This document shows, one piece after another, positions 47,348-59,361 of a stretch of 64,000 nt of DNA; positions within the stretch are counted from its first letter, which is position 1, and every line of letters starts with the position of its first letter. The translations under genes were made by a program, and so were the position numbers. The notes under the pieces were generated by a model. It was not told where the DNA came from. It did not search any database and was given only the letters and a program-made list of their open reading frames with translations. This stretch comes from Filosporella fistucella (Eukaryota; Ascomycota; Leotiomycetes; Helotiales), in contig JAQJZZ010000002.1 in assembly GCA_030077755.1 (NCBI GenBank), forward strand, positions 310,001-374,000. The letters run 5' to 3'.

Positions 47348-49690
47348 GTTAGCTGGATGTGTCAACGGAGGGATGAAAGGTTGGTTTCTTGTCAAAAACG
47401 AGGCTGATTCAGCTCTGAGTGTGTTGAACCTGGTTAGGAGAGACGAGGGCGGAATTAGAAGACGGTGATCAAGACAGGGACAACAAGAAGGGTTTGGATA
47501 TTTTCCAAGGTCAAAAGCTCCAGCTCTGTTTGGCTGATGGCAGAACCGGAATGAACAGGTGGTTGTGGCGCAAGTGGGGCAAGCGGCTGAGAGCGTGAGG
47601 AAATTTAAACAGGTATCGATGGGATTGTGGTCAAGAGCTTGTGCCTTTGTTGGCCTTGGACAGTGTTGACAACTAGAGTTCGTGATTATAGGGCCGAAGT
47701 TCGTGATTGAAGACGTGGAATTTCAGATCGAAGTGGAAAAGTGTATCGAACTGTTCCCGCTAGTTTAAGATTTGACGAAATAACGGATCACCTTGGAATA
47801 GATCTGATCTTTTGAGTAATCTAATATTCCCAGCTTCTTGGGATAATCATAGGATAAAAAAGTCCCAGAGGTTGATTTAGGCGTAGAGATATTATAATTC
47901 TCCAAGCCCCTAAGAAGAATAGTAAAGCAGTAGTTGAACGAGGAAGAGGTCCGATCTTCGAAGCGGCCTAGTCTTTTCCAGCTTCTCAGGCCAACGATAA
48001 AGCGATATTCTCCCAAAAGTAGATCCGTACGCGGAGGTGTTCAAAACCTTCAAAGCCTTGAAGTAGATGAGCAATTATTTAACGAGAAACAAGTCGCATA
48101 GTAGAAGGAGTCTTGTGGTCCCAGCTATCCACGACACTTATCTATCCTATCATAAGTACTATTAGCATTGAACTCCTTATCAATCGATGCAAAGTGAAAT
48201 TAATAGAGAAAATAGATATTCAAATATCAGAACCAAGTATAGAGCCCTCGTATTCTATTTTGAGAGTTTGTGTAAGGGGCAATATTGCATCTGTTGTGGG
48301 TTGAATATTGGCGAGAAAATGAAGAGTATGAGAAATGGATTTTGTATTGCGGGCCAATAGGGAATATTCCATTCTCCTTATTTCCATAAGCTAATGGGCA
48401 TGAATATATAACTATGACTTATTGATAGCCATCTAAGTTGGAGGTGTTTTACAAATGTATATATATTCCGTAGGTGTGCATATCTGCTTGGCTGTAGGCA
48501 CAAAAGTTGTATTGCTATCCTGCGAGCGCGTCGCGAATAGTACTATTTTCGCGACATACAACGGTTCGAGCAAGCAACCAAACAACCAAGGATTCAAGTG
48601 AGAAACTCACAATGTGATAGGAGAAGGTAAATCTAAAAAGTAGACATCGATTGATGATGATGAAATCAGTCCAGGGGAAATGTCGATGGCTTCATAGCGT
48701 TGGAGAGAAAAAGAAGGAACGGGGAAGTAACTTCAGGGTAGGTAACAAGTGAGCCACAGTGATATGGCAAGCAGGCTAGTGGTAGCGTGTTGGTGAACTT
48801 CGGGAACCTTCGATCAAGCTCAAACGTGAATGATGAATGATTAAGTAATTGAACAATTTGAAGGGGAATGATTGGACAGATAACTAGTAAATCATTAATT
48901 GAATTCGTAACTAAATACTTATATAATCAAGTAATTAAATATGGAGCCATTTATGAGTTGTTTAGACTACCATATGCGACGGTTCTCTGGTGCTGATATC
49001 TCTCTGGCACTGCTATTCGTGAGTCTGTGACCTCTTCAATCCTTTAATTTGCTATCCTTAGTTGAGAGAGATTGAGAGCACACCCAAACGACCGTAAAAT
49101 GTTGTTGATTGTGCATGGGAAGATATGGCTTCGTTGTGTTACCCAGCATTCTCAGATACTACCTACTGTCCTTGAGTCGCGGAATGCTCAGTGCTACTTA
49201 CCTTTCACAATGTCATTCACAGGTATTACAGCACAACGCTTAAGGCAAAGAATATCTCGAGGACAGTTACTGAACAGCACCCCTCAGCTTCGAGAATACA
49301 GAGTAGAATACATGGTCTCATTCGAAAGGCAGGAAGAATTGTACGCCGTCTTGTGGTACACAGCATCAGAATACCTTGGCCTTACAAATTCAATCTGTGC
49401 AATACCGACTCACATCCACAGGAACGCCATATAGAATTTATGCCCACGAAATCATCAAAACTATTGGTTACGTTTTGATTCAATGCACAAGCTCGAGAGC
49501 TCTACCTCTTTAATACAATCAAGGCCAGGCTCAGCAAAACAGCATGATCACATCACTTCACTTCCAGATTGAGTTCCAATTCCTTTATGCATTTTGCCAT
49601 TCATGATCCGGCTCAAATTGAGCAAAGGCTAGAAAACAACCTGTATGCAGTGCAACACCAGTCCATCCCAACCCCAACATAGCCACCCAA
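47348..49690. other. Intergenic spacer, 2.3 kb
   Basis: Between the SRA gene start and the RPL20 stop. The minus-strand frame at 47765-48016 and overlapping plus-strand frames at 49072-49478 lack motifs and splice partners. An AT-rich patch lies at about 48.83-48.96 kb. I see nothing that can be named. Confidence 0.4.
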
Positions 49691-50724
49691 TCAGTAGAAA
49701 GTTGAAGGTCTGCTTCCAGCAAAGATCTTCTTGCCAGTAGAGGAAGCGACACGGTGAGGAAGAGGGAATTTGAGGTCTTTGGTGAGGAGTTGCTTGATGT
49801 ATGGGCGCTTGACGTCGTCGGTCTTCTCGAGTTCAACAACCTTGAGGATCTGTTTGATGTTAGATATGCTCCCATCACTGCCTCCAAATTACTTACGTGA
49901 ATCGACCTGAAACGAGATCGATGTCTGGCAGCCATATCTTGGTACATAGCCTCAACAGCATCGGTTCTTGACATCTCACGGTACTCCTTGTACATGTTGT
50001 GGGTACCAGATCGAGAATCGTAACGGATCCAGATACCGAAGTTCTTGACCTTCAATGGGCGCTTCTCGTGGATCTGATTGATTAGTATGTATCAATCCAC
50101 ATCATACGGATTACATACCACGTTCAAGCTGACGATCTCTCCGTTCGCCTTCTTGACTTTTCGCAGCTTCATCAAGAAGTACCAGAAACGAGACTTGGCA
50201 ACCACGGTGTTTGTCGCAAAGATTCTCATTCGGTAGAGTTTTGGCGCGGGGTTGGCCTCAGAGGGCAAATGGCGGCCGATAACCTGGTATTCCGTAAGAC
50301 GACCTGTAGGATGTTAGTTTCATTCTGGATGTGGCCTGTTGCTGAGCCGTAGGTTGAGCCGTGAGAGATGACTGAGAGATGCGACCGAGAGCGTTCGAGT
50401 GGCCTCGTAATCGTAGACTCGTAGAACTCAGTTTTTCCAAGTGTGCTGTCATATTTCAACGATCATCGAGGCCACAATGCAGAATTTGGTGATATATCGC
50501 TTCGTGATTCGCGTGCAGTCTCCAAAACCTTCAATTCCTCTCCAGACGTCGTCAGTGGTCGCAGTAAATTCCAGGGCACTTCTCCTTCCGATCCCCCATC
50601 CTCCCAGCTTGCTTTCGATGTATCTAGTGTCTTGCTTCGGTCGTGAATAATTTTGCTCGGTGGTTGTCTCGATCGCAGTCTCACAGTCGTCCGGCAGATG
50701 AAATGGAATCTAAAACTTACCCAT
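49691..50724 (-). CDS. RPL20: 60S ribosomal protein L20 (eL20)
   Basis: Predicted 174 aa, the usual fungal length. Exons on the minus strand are 50721-50724, 50119-50303, 49897-50073 and 49691-49849. The protein begins [20 protein letters not shown] and contains [40 protein letters not shown] and [16 protein letters not shown], and ends [14 protein letters not shown], all strongly conserved in eL20 (mammalian L18a). It is a structural protein of the large ribosomal subunit. The first exon is only four nucleotides (ATG plus G) and is followed by a 417-nt intron. This is the only way to supply a start with the conserved GRLTEYQ sequence. It is head to head with CSN12. Confidence 0.97.
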
Positions 50725-51180
50725 CTTCAGGCAGTCAGCAAACAATCAATAGATCCTCAGTCCCTGATAATACTTACTTTGAAAGATTGGCCGTTGTCGG
50801 TGTCGTAGTTGTCGCAATCGTGAAATTGAAGTTCTTCACAACACAAAATTGAAGCGACTTTAGCGTGGGGTTATTTTTTTCGCAACCCTAAGTTCGCTTG
50901 AACTTGAGCTAAGCCGAATTCAACTAGCGCAGATTGAGGCTCAGAGTCCTTGCATTGTAAACAGAGAAGTTGGAGATGGGAATGGAGGTATTTGAGACCC
51001 CAGTTCAGTTCGTGTCAATTGTCTATTTCAATCTCAATACTACTCTGCGTTTCTGATTCGTTATGCCAATTTCCATTTGACTCATCCAGCCTCATCGGTC
51101 AGGCTTACAAGGTCACGGGATTTGCATACAAAACGGCGTTTGACGACTTATGATTTACGAGTAACGACAACGATATCAAG
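50725..51180. promoter_or_regulatory. Divergent promoter of RPL20 and CSN12
   Basis: A 456-bp region between two outward start codons. It should drive a very highly expressed ribosomal gene in one direction and a housekeeping factor in the other. Confidence 0.6.
50884..50891 (+). promoter_or_regulatory. AACCCTAA telobox, candidate Tbf1 site
   Basis: A perfect AACCCTAA sits 160 bp upstream of the RPL20 start. In many fungi the Myb-type factor Tbf1 binds this telomere-repeat-like motif in ribosomal-protein promoters. Function here is inferred from motif and position. Confidence 0.5.
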
Positions 51181-53069
51181 ATGGAGCCCATCATCAAGTC
51201 TTTCAGCGATGCTTATGATGTGGGAAATGGCTATGACCTTTCCATGACCTTATCTCCGATTTCTCCGGATTCAGAGCCAAACAGACTGTACAACTTCTAT
51301 CACAGTACCAATGCTCAGGCAGTGCAGAAAGACTTCCGCAGAAATTTACTGCATAGCAATATCTTACCATTCAAGTTGCCTGTTGATGAGGGAAATGGCT
51401 GGGTTGATGTTTACGTGGCTTATTGGAAGGCGGTTGGAGAGATATTGAGTGTTGAGCAGGCCACCCGGGCGGGAGTGAAGGTAAGTTCAAGACTTTCCTG
51501 TGGTAGTGAGAAGGCAGCATCTCTTGCAGAGTACCCAGGAGTCTGGGATTCTCCGCATATTCGACAAGATACGAGATATTTTAGCTCACGTTCAAGGTCA
51601 ATTATGTCACGTGACTGGTTCCATCTCGATGTTGACGTCGAGACTGAAGGCCAATATAAAAGCAATAGCTGACAAATACAGGTATCATGGGCGAAAGTCT
51701 ACGATACATGGAAGGATGTAGCAAATGCCCTTATTCGTGGTTACACTAACTGCGGATTCGAAGCCTGGACGGTGCCTTGTTTGTATGTCGCAGGCAAATA
51801 CCTCCGAGTCTTCGCCATCAAGGCAGACGAGACTGCGTCACATAACGCATCATCTGTCGTTACCTTTCAGGATGATATGAACTTTGAGTCAGAGAAGAAT
51901 GAGAAGTTGGAGGACGCTGCTAGGCAGCTAAACAGAATCTTCAACATTTGTTTGAGTGATAGGTAGGTACAACGCTGGACGGAGAGATGCAGTACTGATG
52001 GAAATAGAGCACCACTCGAGGAGTCTCGCAAATGGGGAATCTACAACATTATCAATCTCCTCTTCAAAACCTATTTCAAACTCAACTCCATCAGCTTATC
52101 CAAAAACATCCTCAATGCAATCCAAGCATATCGAGGCGACATGCCAGCTCTTGATGCATTTCCAAAGGCCCACCAGGTGACTTTCAAATATTATATCGGA
52201 GTCATTTATTTCCTCGAAGAAGCCTATGAGGAGGTATGTCCGCCCTCCTTTTCAAATAGCCGAGAAATGCTGATTCAATAGTCTGAAAAACATCTCACTG
52301 AAGCCTGGACTTTATGCCACAAGGACTCGGTCCATAATAAAGAGTACGTCTCAGCCTCACTTTTGCCCCGCATTACTAACGCACATAGACTCATCCTCAC
52401 CTACCTCATCCCATGCCACCTAATCACCACACACACACTTCCCTCTCTCGCCCTTCTAGCGCCCTACCCTCGCCTCCAATCTCTCTTCCTCCCTCTCTCC
52501 CGCTGCATCAAAAAAGGCGATCTCTCCGGTTTTGACGCCGCTTTGGAAGCAGGGGAAGAAGAGTTTACGAAACGCAGAATCTATCTTACTCTTGAGCGTG
52601 GACGAGATATCGCGTTAAGGAATCTCCTGAGGAAAGTGTTCTTGGCTGGAGGATTTGAAGAGAAAGAGGGTGTGAAGACTAGGAGGACAAGAGTGCCTGT
52701 TGCAGAGTTTGGAGCGGCGATCAGTATTGGGAGTAAGGAGACAGTGGATGTGGATGAGGTCGAGTGTTTGCTGAGTAATATGATTTACAAGGTATTTTCA
52801 TCTTTTTGTTGCTTCTTCACGACTATCATTCGTTTTCTTCCCTTTTTGGGGTGTCCTCATTCCATAGATCAGCGGTCCTCGGTCTCTCGCTTACGATTTC
52901 CTCTTCTCCATCCACCATTCCACACTCTCCTATTCTTCCATCATCGGCATTCATCTCCAAAGAATAATACTGACACAACACCCAGAATCTAATGAAAGGC
53001 TACATTGCTCGCGACCGAGGCATAGTAGTCCTGAGCAAAGCGGGTGCCTTTCCCGGAACAGGCGTATGA
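51181..53069 (+). CDS. CSN12: PCI-domain protein, COP9 signalosome-associated subunit 12 (CSN12) homologue
   Basis: Predicted 451 aa. Exons are 51181-51480, 51682-51962, 52008-52233, 52282-52343, 52389-52791 and 52986-53069. The product has helical repeats ([75 protein letters not shown]) and a C-terminal PCI module: [48 protein letters not shown] and [19 protein letters not shown]. It ends with a short basic/hydrophobic tail. The order and wording match fungal CSN12, related to yeast Csn12 and PCID2/Thp1. Such proteins work in mRNA processing and export complexes and were named for their association with the COP9 signalosome. All six exons join in phase. Confidence 0.88.
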
Positions 53070-55287
53070 TATCCACATGTACTGTATCAATAGCGAATTA
53101 AATGGAAATGCTTTACCATTATTTGTGTCCACGATGCACTCTCATACGGAGCAATATATGTTTCATCCGCCCCGCTAACATTGCAGATCAACCATCAATC
53201 AGTATCCTCCTCTCACTAGCTGTCATCGCCCTTTCGCTAGACATATTTCAACAAGTCTCGGACCACAATACATACGCGAAAGACTCACGACATGCCCCTT
53301 TCTCCTCCCCTCTCGCCCTCCTATAGCACACCTCGCTATTCGCTCACCACACACACCAGCATCTTGGTGAACCAATACAGCTCCCCGCCTACGTTGTACA
53401 GTCACTCTTCTGCCTCACCATCCAGGTCACCACCTCATGCTGTCCCTAATCTAGTCACTCGTCCGTGAGTCCAGTCCACCCATAAATAGAGGAAGTGGGA
53501 GGGAGTCATCACCTTTACCGAGCTGCCCTATAGCTGCTTTACCATAAGCTGCAAGACGTATGAACTCATCCATGCTATATCCACACCACTCCTATTTTCA
53601 TTCAAGTCGATGTACGCAACAGGCTACAGGTGCGAGACCTTTATCTAGAGGTGGAATACAAAGATCTTACTCAGCATCCTATGCTCCCTTACCTCTCGTC
53701 TCCCATCCCTATTCCATTCCGTTCTTCTTTCCGCCTCTGAATCGCCACCCACCACTTCAACCTACACTAGACAACCTACCTCCTGGTCTGCAATCCTCCA
53801 CCTCATGTACCGCCTCAACACCACCACCCCACTCCCTTCCACCTCGCCTCATCTACTCCTCAATCCTTATTCCCAAACCCCTTTACCTTAGCCCACTCCA
53901 CCCACTCCACCCTCTTTAAGACCCCAAACCTTCGCCCTCAAGCACACAAAAGCAGCACCCCCTTCCCCCTTATCCTCACTCTCTTGGCATGACTCACACC
54001 CTCCCCTTCTCACCTGCTACTACTCCAAAAAGAGATCCGAGTGTTCAATTGACAAATCATTGTCTAGGGAGCTGGGACTGGAAACTTTTTTCTTGGGTCG
54101 AGGCTGAGCTAGGAGGGATGGGGGAGGTAGGGGGGTGGTATTAGGTTAGGGGAGGGTCTTTTGGACTAGCTAGGGTGGTGGGTGGGAGGATAGTGTGATA
54201 GAGTGTGTTGGGGTGTGAAGATATTCACGCGTTGGGATTCGATCTTGTTCTGGAAGTGAGGAAACGTGATATTTCGTGAGTTTTGGAGACTATCCTCAGG
54301 CTCCCCCTTTCTTGGATTTTTGTGGTCGCTGAATTCCAAGTTTTGAAGCTATTCACATTTTCGTGATTTTACTCGTTTCTCTATATGCAAAATCTCACGA
54401 TGTTGAAGTCACCGAAAAACGAATAGGCAGCGGTCTGTGAAGAAGAGTATTCTATTGGTATTTCTGTCTTCGTCTCCAGTCTCTCAGATCTCAAAATTAC
54501 TCTCTTCTGATTCTGATTCTTACGCTCACTCATATTCCCTGGTATTTTCCCTCGCTGCCCTCTCAGCAATCTCGTCTTCCTCCTTACATACTCATATATT
54601 TCAATTTCTTGTCTCCTCCTTCGCTTTTTTCCGCTCTCAGAGCTCAAAGTAATGATTAATCAACTTGCAAAATTGCAATATTCAACTCTTTCGACGTGAT
54701 ATATCCTCCGCTAACAAACCGACCGCACAGTAAAGAAATAAATATACACCTCTTGATCCTCTCGCAATCTTCTTATCAAATTGAAATCATCTCAACTGCT
54801 TAGTACGCAGGAGGAAAGACAGACGTGCAGCCCAGTATAGATAAATAAATGACAAAACATAACACATGCACCATCTGAACACTCAACTCAACTGCCAAGA
54901 CAGGAGGAAACCATCAACGGCCGATAGGAAAATGAGACGGTGATGACAAGAACCATGAAACATAGAATAGAGAACTGGAGGGCTTATGCAAAAGAGGAAA
55001 CGTACAGAGCCACCAATAGATAGATAAAAGAGTAGTGATACAAGTTTCCAAAGAGAGACAGGAAATAGATATATGGAGACCCGCTTCTATAAACGCCAAA
55101 CGCCTGGTATCGAATCAAATAGCCATCCCGAAGTGTTGTTTGTGTTTCTGTTTTTTGTTGTTGTGACTGTGATGTTTGTGAGACGATGAGCTGACGCTAT
55201 GCCAAGGAATAATCAAATCGTTGCTGGTAATTTCGAGAAAGGAAGAAGAAGAAATGGAATCTCATCAACTGAACGTCGTAAGAGACA
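53070..55287. other. Convergent spacer with strand-composition switch, 2.2 kb
   Basis: Tail-to-tail gap between CSN12 and the BTB gene. The plus strand is pyrimidine-rich from about 53.65 to 54.0 kb, then abruptly G-rich at 54.06-54.20 kb. A 119-codon Pro-rich frame at 53560-53919 reflects this composition rather than a gene. Confidence 0.45.
54112..54156 (+). other. Candidate G-quadruplex
   Basis: Runs of 3, 5, 6, 4 and 3 guanines are separated by short loops, except one of 13 nt. Four tracts meet a relaxed quadruplex rule. No functional evidence is available. Confidence 0.35.
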
Positions 55288-56278
55288 TTAATGATGAGTG
55301 CGTACACTTCGTGGAGATCCGCTGTCGAATCGTTAGCAAGAGTCATTGGTATCATCTGACGAAACACTTACGCAATACTGGCAACATCATCGACATGATT
55401 ACACAACGCCACAAACAAATCAAAGAAAAGCTGTGAGCCACCAGCTTGCATCTCCATTTGCATAGTCCCACTTCGCTTGAAGGTGCCTCGACTGCGGATT
55501 ATCAGGGCGAGATAATGTGCTCGAAGCTTTGAGTCCGTATCGGGAGTGTTGGCATAAGCATACCGAGCTGAGGAGAGAATAGTAGAGCATTGAATGCCAG
55601 ATTCTGATATCGAAATTAGTTTCACATTTCATTTGCAGAAGAAGAGCACATACGCAAGCCCTGCTTTCTCAAAGCAACTCGCTTCAACTCTTCCAAGCCA
55701 TACTTCTCAGCGGTGCAATATATAATTGTATCCTTCAACAATTCTCCATCAACACCATGATGATATACTGTGCTCTCAACACTTGAAGATCCACCTTCTC
55801 CTGTCTCCAACTCCCATGTGTTCTTTCGCTTGTTGTGCACGAGACGAGGATAGTAATCGCCTTTGTAGAGGTATTCGAGGACAGAAGAGAATATTTCTGG
55901 CTCTTCATCGGGAAGTGAGATGCGTTTCGGACTTGCATCCATGTATTGTCCTCTGCAAGCGGCGTTGAAGAAAGGAGATAGGCAGAGAACATCTTCATGT
56001 GCAGCGAAGAGTCGTTGTTCTCGACCGACGACGAGTGTAATTATCGAGGATGTGAGGGTACTGTTTGACAAGAAGTCAGCGGGTGGCAGATAGCAGAATC
56101 AGTTGATGACTTACCTTGCAGTTGCAGGAGATGAAGGATCGGTCGGAGGTTTGCGAGATGTCTTTTCTGATCGATTTTTCGAGACAGCATGTTCTCGAAA
56201 TGAAGATTTTGTCTTCGTTCCTCGTTTGCTTCGTGTGAAACTCTCCGTTTGTGACTTATTGACGTTTCGACTGAACAT
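55288..56278 (-). CDS. BTB/POZ-domain protein
   Basis: Predicted 278 aa. Exons on the minus strand are 56115-56278, 55654-56060, 55372-55603 and 55288-55321. After a basic Ser/Lys/Arg-rich N-terminus of about 55 residues the BTB fold reads ITLVVGREQRLFAAHEDVLC, LSPFFNAACRGQYMDASPKR and ISLPDEEPEIFSSVLEYLYK, the canonical hydrophobic spacing for dimerisation or cullin-3 binding. It continues with DTIIYCTAEKYGLEELKRVA and a shorter C-terminal helical part (TILSSARYAYANTPDTDSKL, LFFDLFVALCNHVDDVASIA). No kelch, zinc finger or other partner domain follows, as in many fungal BTB-only proteins. The start at 56278 is chosen because a nearer ATG at 56200 is in the wrong phase for the first splice. 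Function is unknown. Confidence 0.87.
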
Positions 56279-59200
56279 TTCGTCGTTGCCTGGAGGTTCT
56301 TATCGTCGTTATTCGTTTCGAGTCTGCAGCATTCGAAGTGATCATAAAAGTTGTCGAGGTTGTCGAATCTGCGCGGATCGAGTTCTTGGTCGTTGTTTGT
56401 CGGTTTGTCGGATTGCTGAATTGTCGATGATAATTCCGATGTCGATTGTCGAAATGGCGATGAAAGAGAACAGAATAGAAAGAGGGAGAGGCAGAATATA
56501 TATATGGCAGCAAGCCAAGGATGCTGGATTTCCAGGCAGAACGCGGTGCGAGCACCAGGCGGCGTTGGGGGACGCGCCGTTACACACGCACTTTACACGG
56601 AAAAACGTGACTGATCTAGTCATGTGCCTTGAATTGCTGCCTCATCGCGGAAACTGCCCCAAATCCCCGGCACCATGCATGGAAGAGGGGAAAAGCGGCG
56701 AGGGTGGTGAGACAAAGCACAAGGGGCGGAAAGGGAAATATATTAATGGTGGTACGTTGATAAGCTTGTAGGGCGGGCAGACATGGTGAGCGAAAAGGGA
56801 CAAGTCGAGGCAAAGACTCGATTGCGACGCTCTGAAAACAAGTACAATCGATACCCAACTTACCTCGTCAATTCTGTTGCAACAGTCATAAAATTGCAAC
56901 AATAACCCTTGTGCAACTCGATGCTATTCCCGTCGATTGGGAGTCTCACTTTGACTCAGGAGCATCCTTGAGGATGTGAATAAGTTCACCGGCGGCGAGG
57001 TTGGGCCTTGAGCTAGTGTTCGGTTAGTGATTTAGTGTCAAACCCTTGAAATCCAGCCCCTGAATTTGTTCCCTCGGCATTTCTTTTTCAGAGTGTGGTT
57101 GCAACCACTGTCAATTGTATTTTGTTTTGTATCTGACAGATGTTGCTGTTACTCAAGAGGCTGGCAAAAAATCGGACAAAGTTGTAAGGAGTCAAGATCT
57201 TCAAGAAGGGTAAAAATCAAGATTCCAGCCTCTGCACGTGACACCCGTCAAGAGCGTGGACCAATTAGATAGAAACATCTATGAAGGTGGACAAGATGTT
57301 CTGAGTTGGTGTCGCTCTTCCCGTATGTCAAAATGTCGGCTACCTAGAATGAATCTCAAATAATCTTGCTTCGCTGTCATTTTATTGTCACTTGGCACAA
57401 ATAGGATGCTGAGCACATTCCACAAGCCTCTTCGTCATTTATACACAATCGATGAAGAGAAATTGGGTATTTGAGTGAGAGGTCCAAACGCCTCAAACTT
57501 CATAGCCATCTCCTAGTGGTATGCGCAAAGGCAAACCTCAGACCTCTAACCAAGACTTTCAATTCATTTGGCTAATACACTTCTTTGAAAGCGTCAGCTT
57601 CACCTCCTACATTCTCTTCGAGTAGAATCTAAAACTGTCGTCGCTTAAACATCGCCATCGTTTGAGGCCACTGTCGTCTTAACAAGAAATGATCCAGTCT
57701 AGATTTGTTCATCTTATCCTTCCAGTACTTTCAACCTCTAAATCAAGACAGAAAGTAATATTCTAGTCAGGGCTATAGAATTTACCCTTGTTTGTTCTTC
57801 TTCTCCCTGGCGTGTTTCTTGACGTATGGGCCTGGGTGAATTCTGCAACCGATATCATTTTATGGCCAAATATTTATAAATTAGGTAGTCCCTTCCTTCT
57901 CCTGTTCGAAGTTTCAAGATCATTGTCCACTACTTGATCTCACTTTCGCATACTCAGTTCTATTTTCCAAACAGCAACTGTATTTAGTAATGCACATCCC
58001 CGCCTTCTAATTTGATCAATATTTTACCATCGTCCCTCCCCTTCTCAAATCAGGTGCTACTTCATCGAGCGGTCGCGTACTCATCGCTATATAAATACCT
58101 CACTCGCCTAGCTTCATACCTCAATGCTACTCAAGTCTTGCTCCCAGCGTTACACATCTTCTACTTGGTCTGCTTCCTGGCGGCTGGCTACTCATTTTAC
58201 GTGTTCGTCATACCTCCCCTTGCTGTTTCTGAGCAGCAAAATCTATCCTCTAGAAAGCTTCTCCAACTGTAGCCAATCGCTGTAACCAAGAGACCAGCAA
58301 ACATATTGTCCCAAGTCGAGAAATCATAGGCCGTGACATCGGTCTCTGAGAACTGGTTTCAACACTGTCATCGTGTTTTCGACTGTCGCCATTCACAAAC
58401 CATCGTCGCTCTTCTCGCCAAACTTCTCCTCTGCACAACATTGGGGTATGCTAAAGCAAATCACGAACTTAAGGTTGTAGAGTTTTTCGATTGATCCTTC
58501 AGGAAGCGAGCGCTAGTTAGCAGTATTTATTCATGCTAGAAATTGGTCCCTCCACAGCCTTTTCTCTGACCAGTATCAGCCTTGAAGGCGTTGTCTACTT
58601 TCTTACAATTTAGCACTCATTGCTCGTCCTCTCAAATATTCCACTTGGATAATACCTTCCTTCTCCTTTCCCAATTGCCAATGTCATCTAGACACTTTGT
58701 TGGATTGGTGAACTTTTCAAATCCTTCAGCTAGAACGGGTCATGACCAATCAAAGTTAAACTTGATCTGTAGATTGAAGATTCCACTTCCGAATTTGTGG
58801 TCGGCTTCATATTCATAGCCATTTCGAGATAGGCTGGACGTGTCTACTCTTATTCAGACTCCTACACCGTAAATTATCGCTTTCCAATGACGATGCAAGA
58901 ATAATGCAATACTGCTTTTTCCTTTTTTGCAGTGCTTCTATTTATCTTCGTTCACTATGGCGATTCTGAGAATCATCCATCTGAATCAATCCAAATATCT
59001 CTACCTTTTCATCACGAGATCCGAACTTATTATCCTCTCTATCATTTGAAAATCCCCGAGTTTGTGAGCTACAAGAGGGTCAGCGACCAAAACACATCCA
59101 TTTCCCAACTCGTGTATGGTCCAACCTTAACTCCATCTTCTACCCTTCTTTTTATCGCAACGCCACTCAGTATGTTAGGCATTTGCGATGTTCCCAGGGT

Positions 59201-59361
59201 GGCACTGGAAGCTTGGGTGTTTCAGCATCCGAGTTGTGTGGTGATAGCAGCCCTTACGATATGTCGAAGTCTTGATCCTCTCCAAAATATTGCCATTCGC
59301 CACATCCTTCCAATCAGACTTGCTTCTGCAATATTGCTACCTCCGACTTGCTGCAAAAACT
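56279..59361. other. Intergenic spacer, 3.1 kb
   Basis: The largest gap in the window. Plus-strand frames at 56103-56771 and 58932-59504 are overlaps of minus-strand genes or lack motifs. The stretch has moderate AT content and no repeat or RNA gene that I can support. Confidence 0.45.

Noticed and set aside
49072..49478. Two overlapping plus-strand frames of 120 and 95 codons
   Set aside because: They overlap each other in different frames, lack motifs and have no intron logic.
50304..50720. Possible C/D snoRNA inside the long RPL20 intron
   Set aside because: A GATGATC and a CTGA about 30 nt apart on the minus strand were noticed, but the C box deviates from consensus and no terminal stem was found.
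53560..53919. 119-codon Pro/Ser-rich plus-strand frame
   Set aside because: It is explained by the pyrimidine-rich composition of the spacer. No domain or splice partner.
56103..56771. 222-codon plus-strand open frame
   Set aside because: It runs antisense to the first exon and 5' region of the BTB gene and shows no motif. The minus-strand exon joins in phase to a clear BTB domain.
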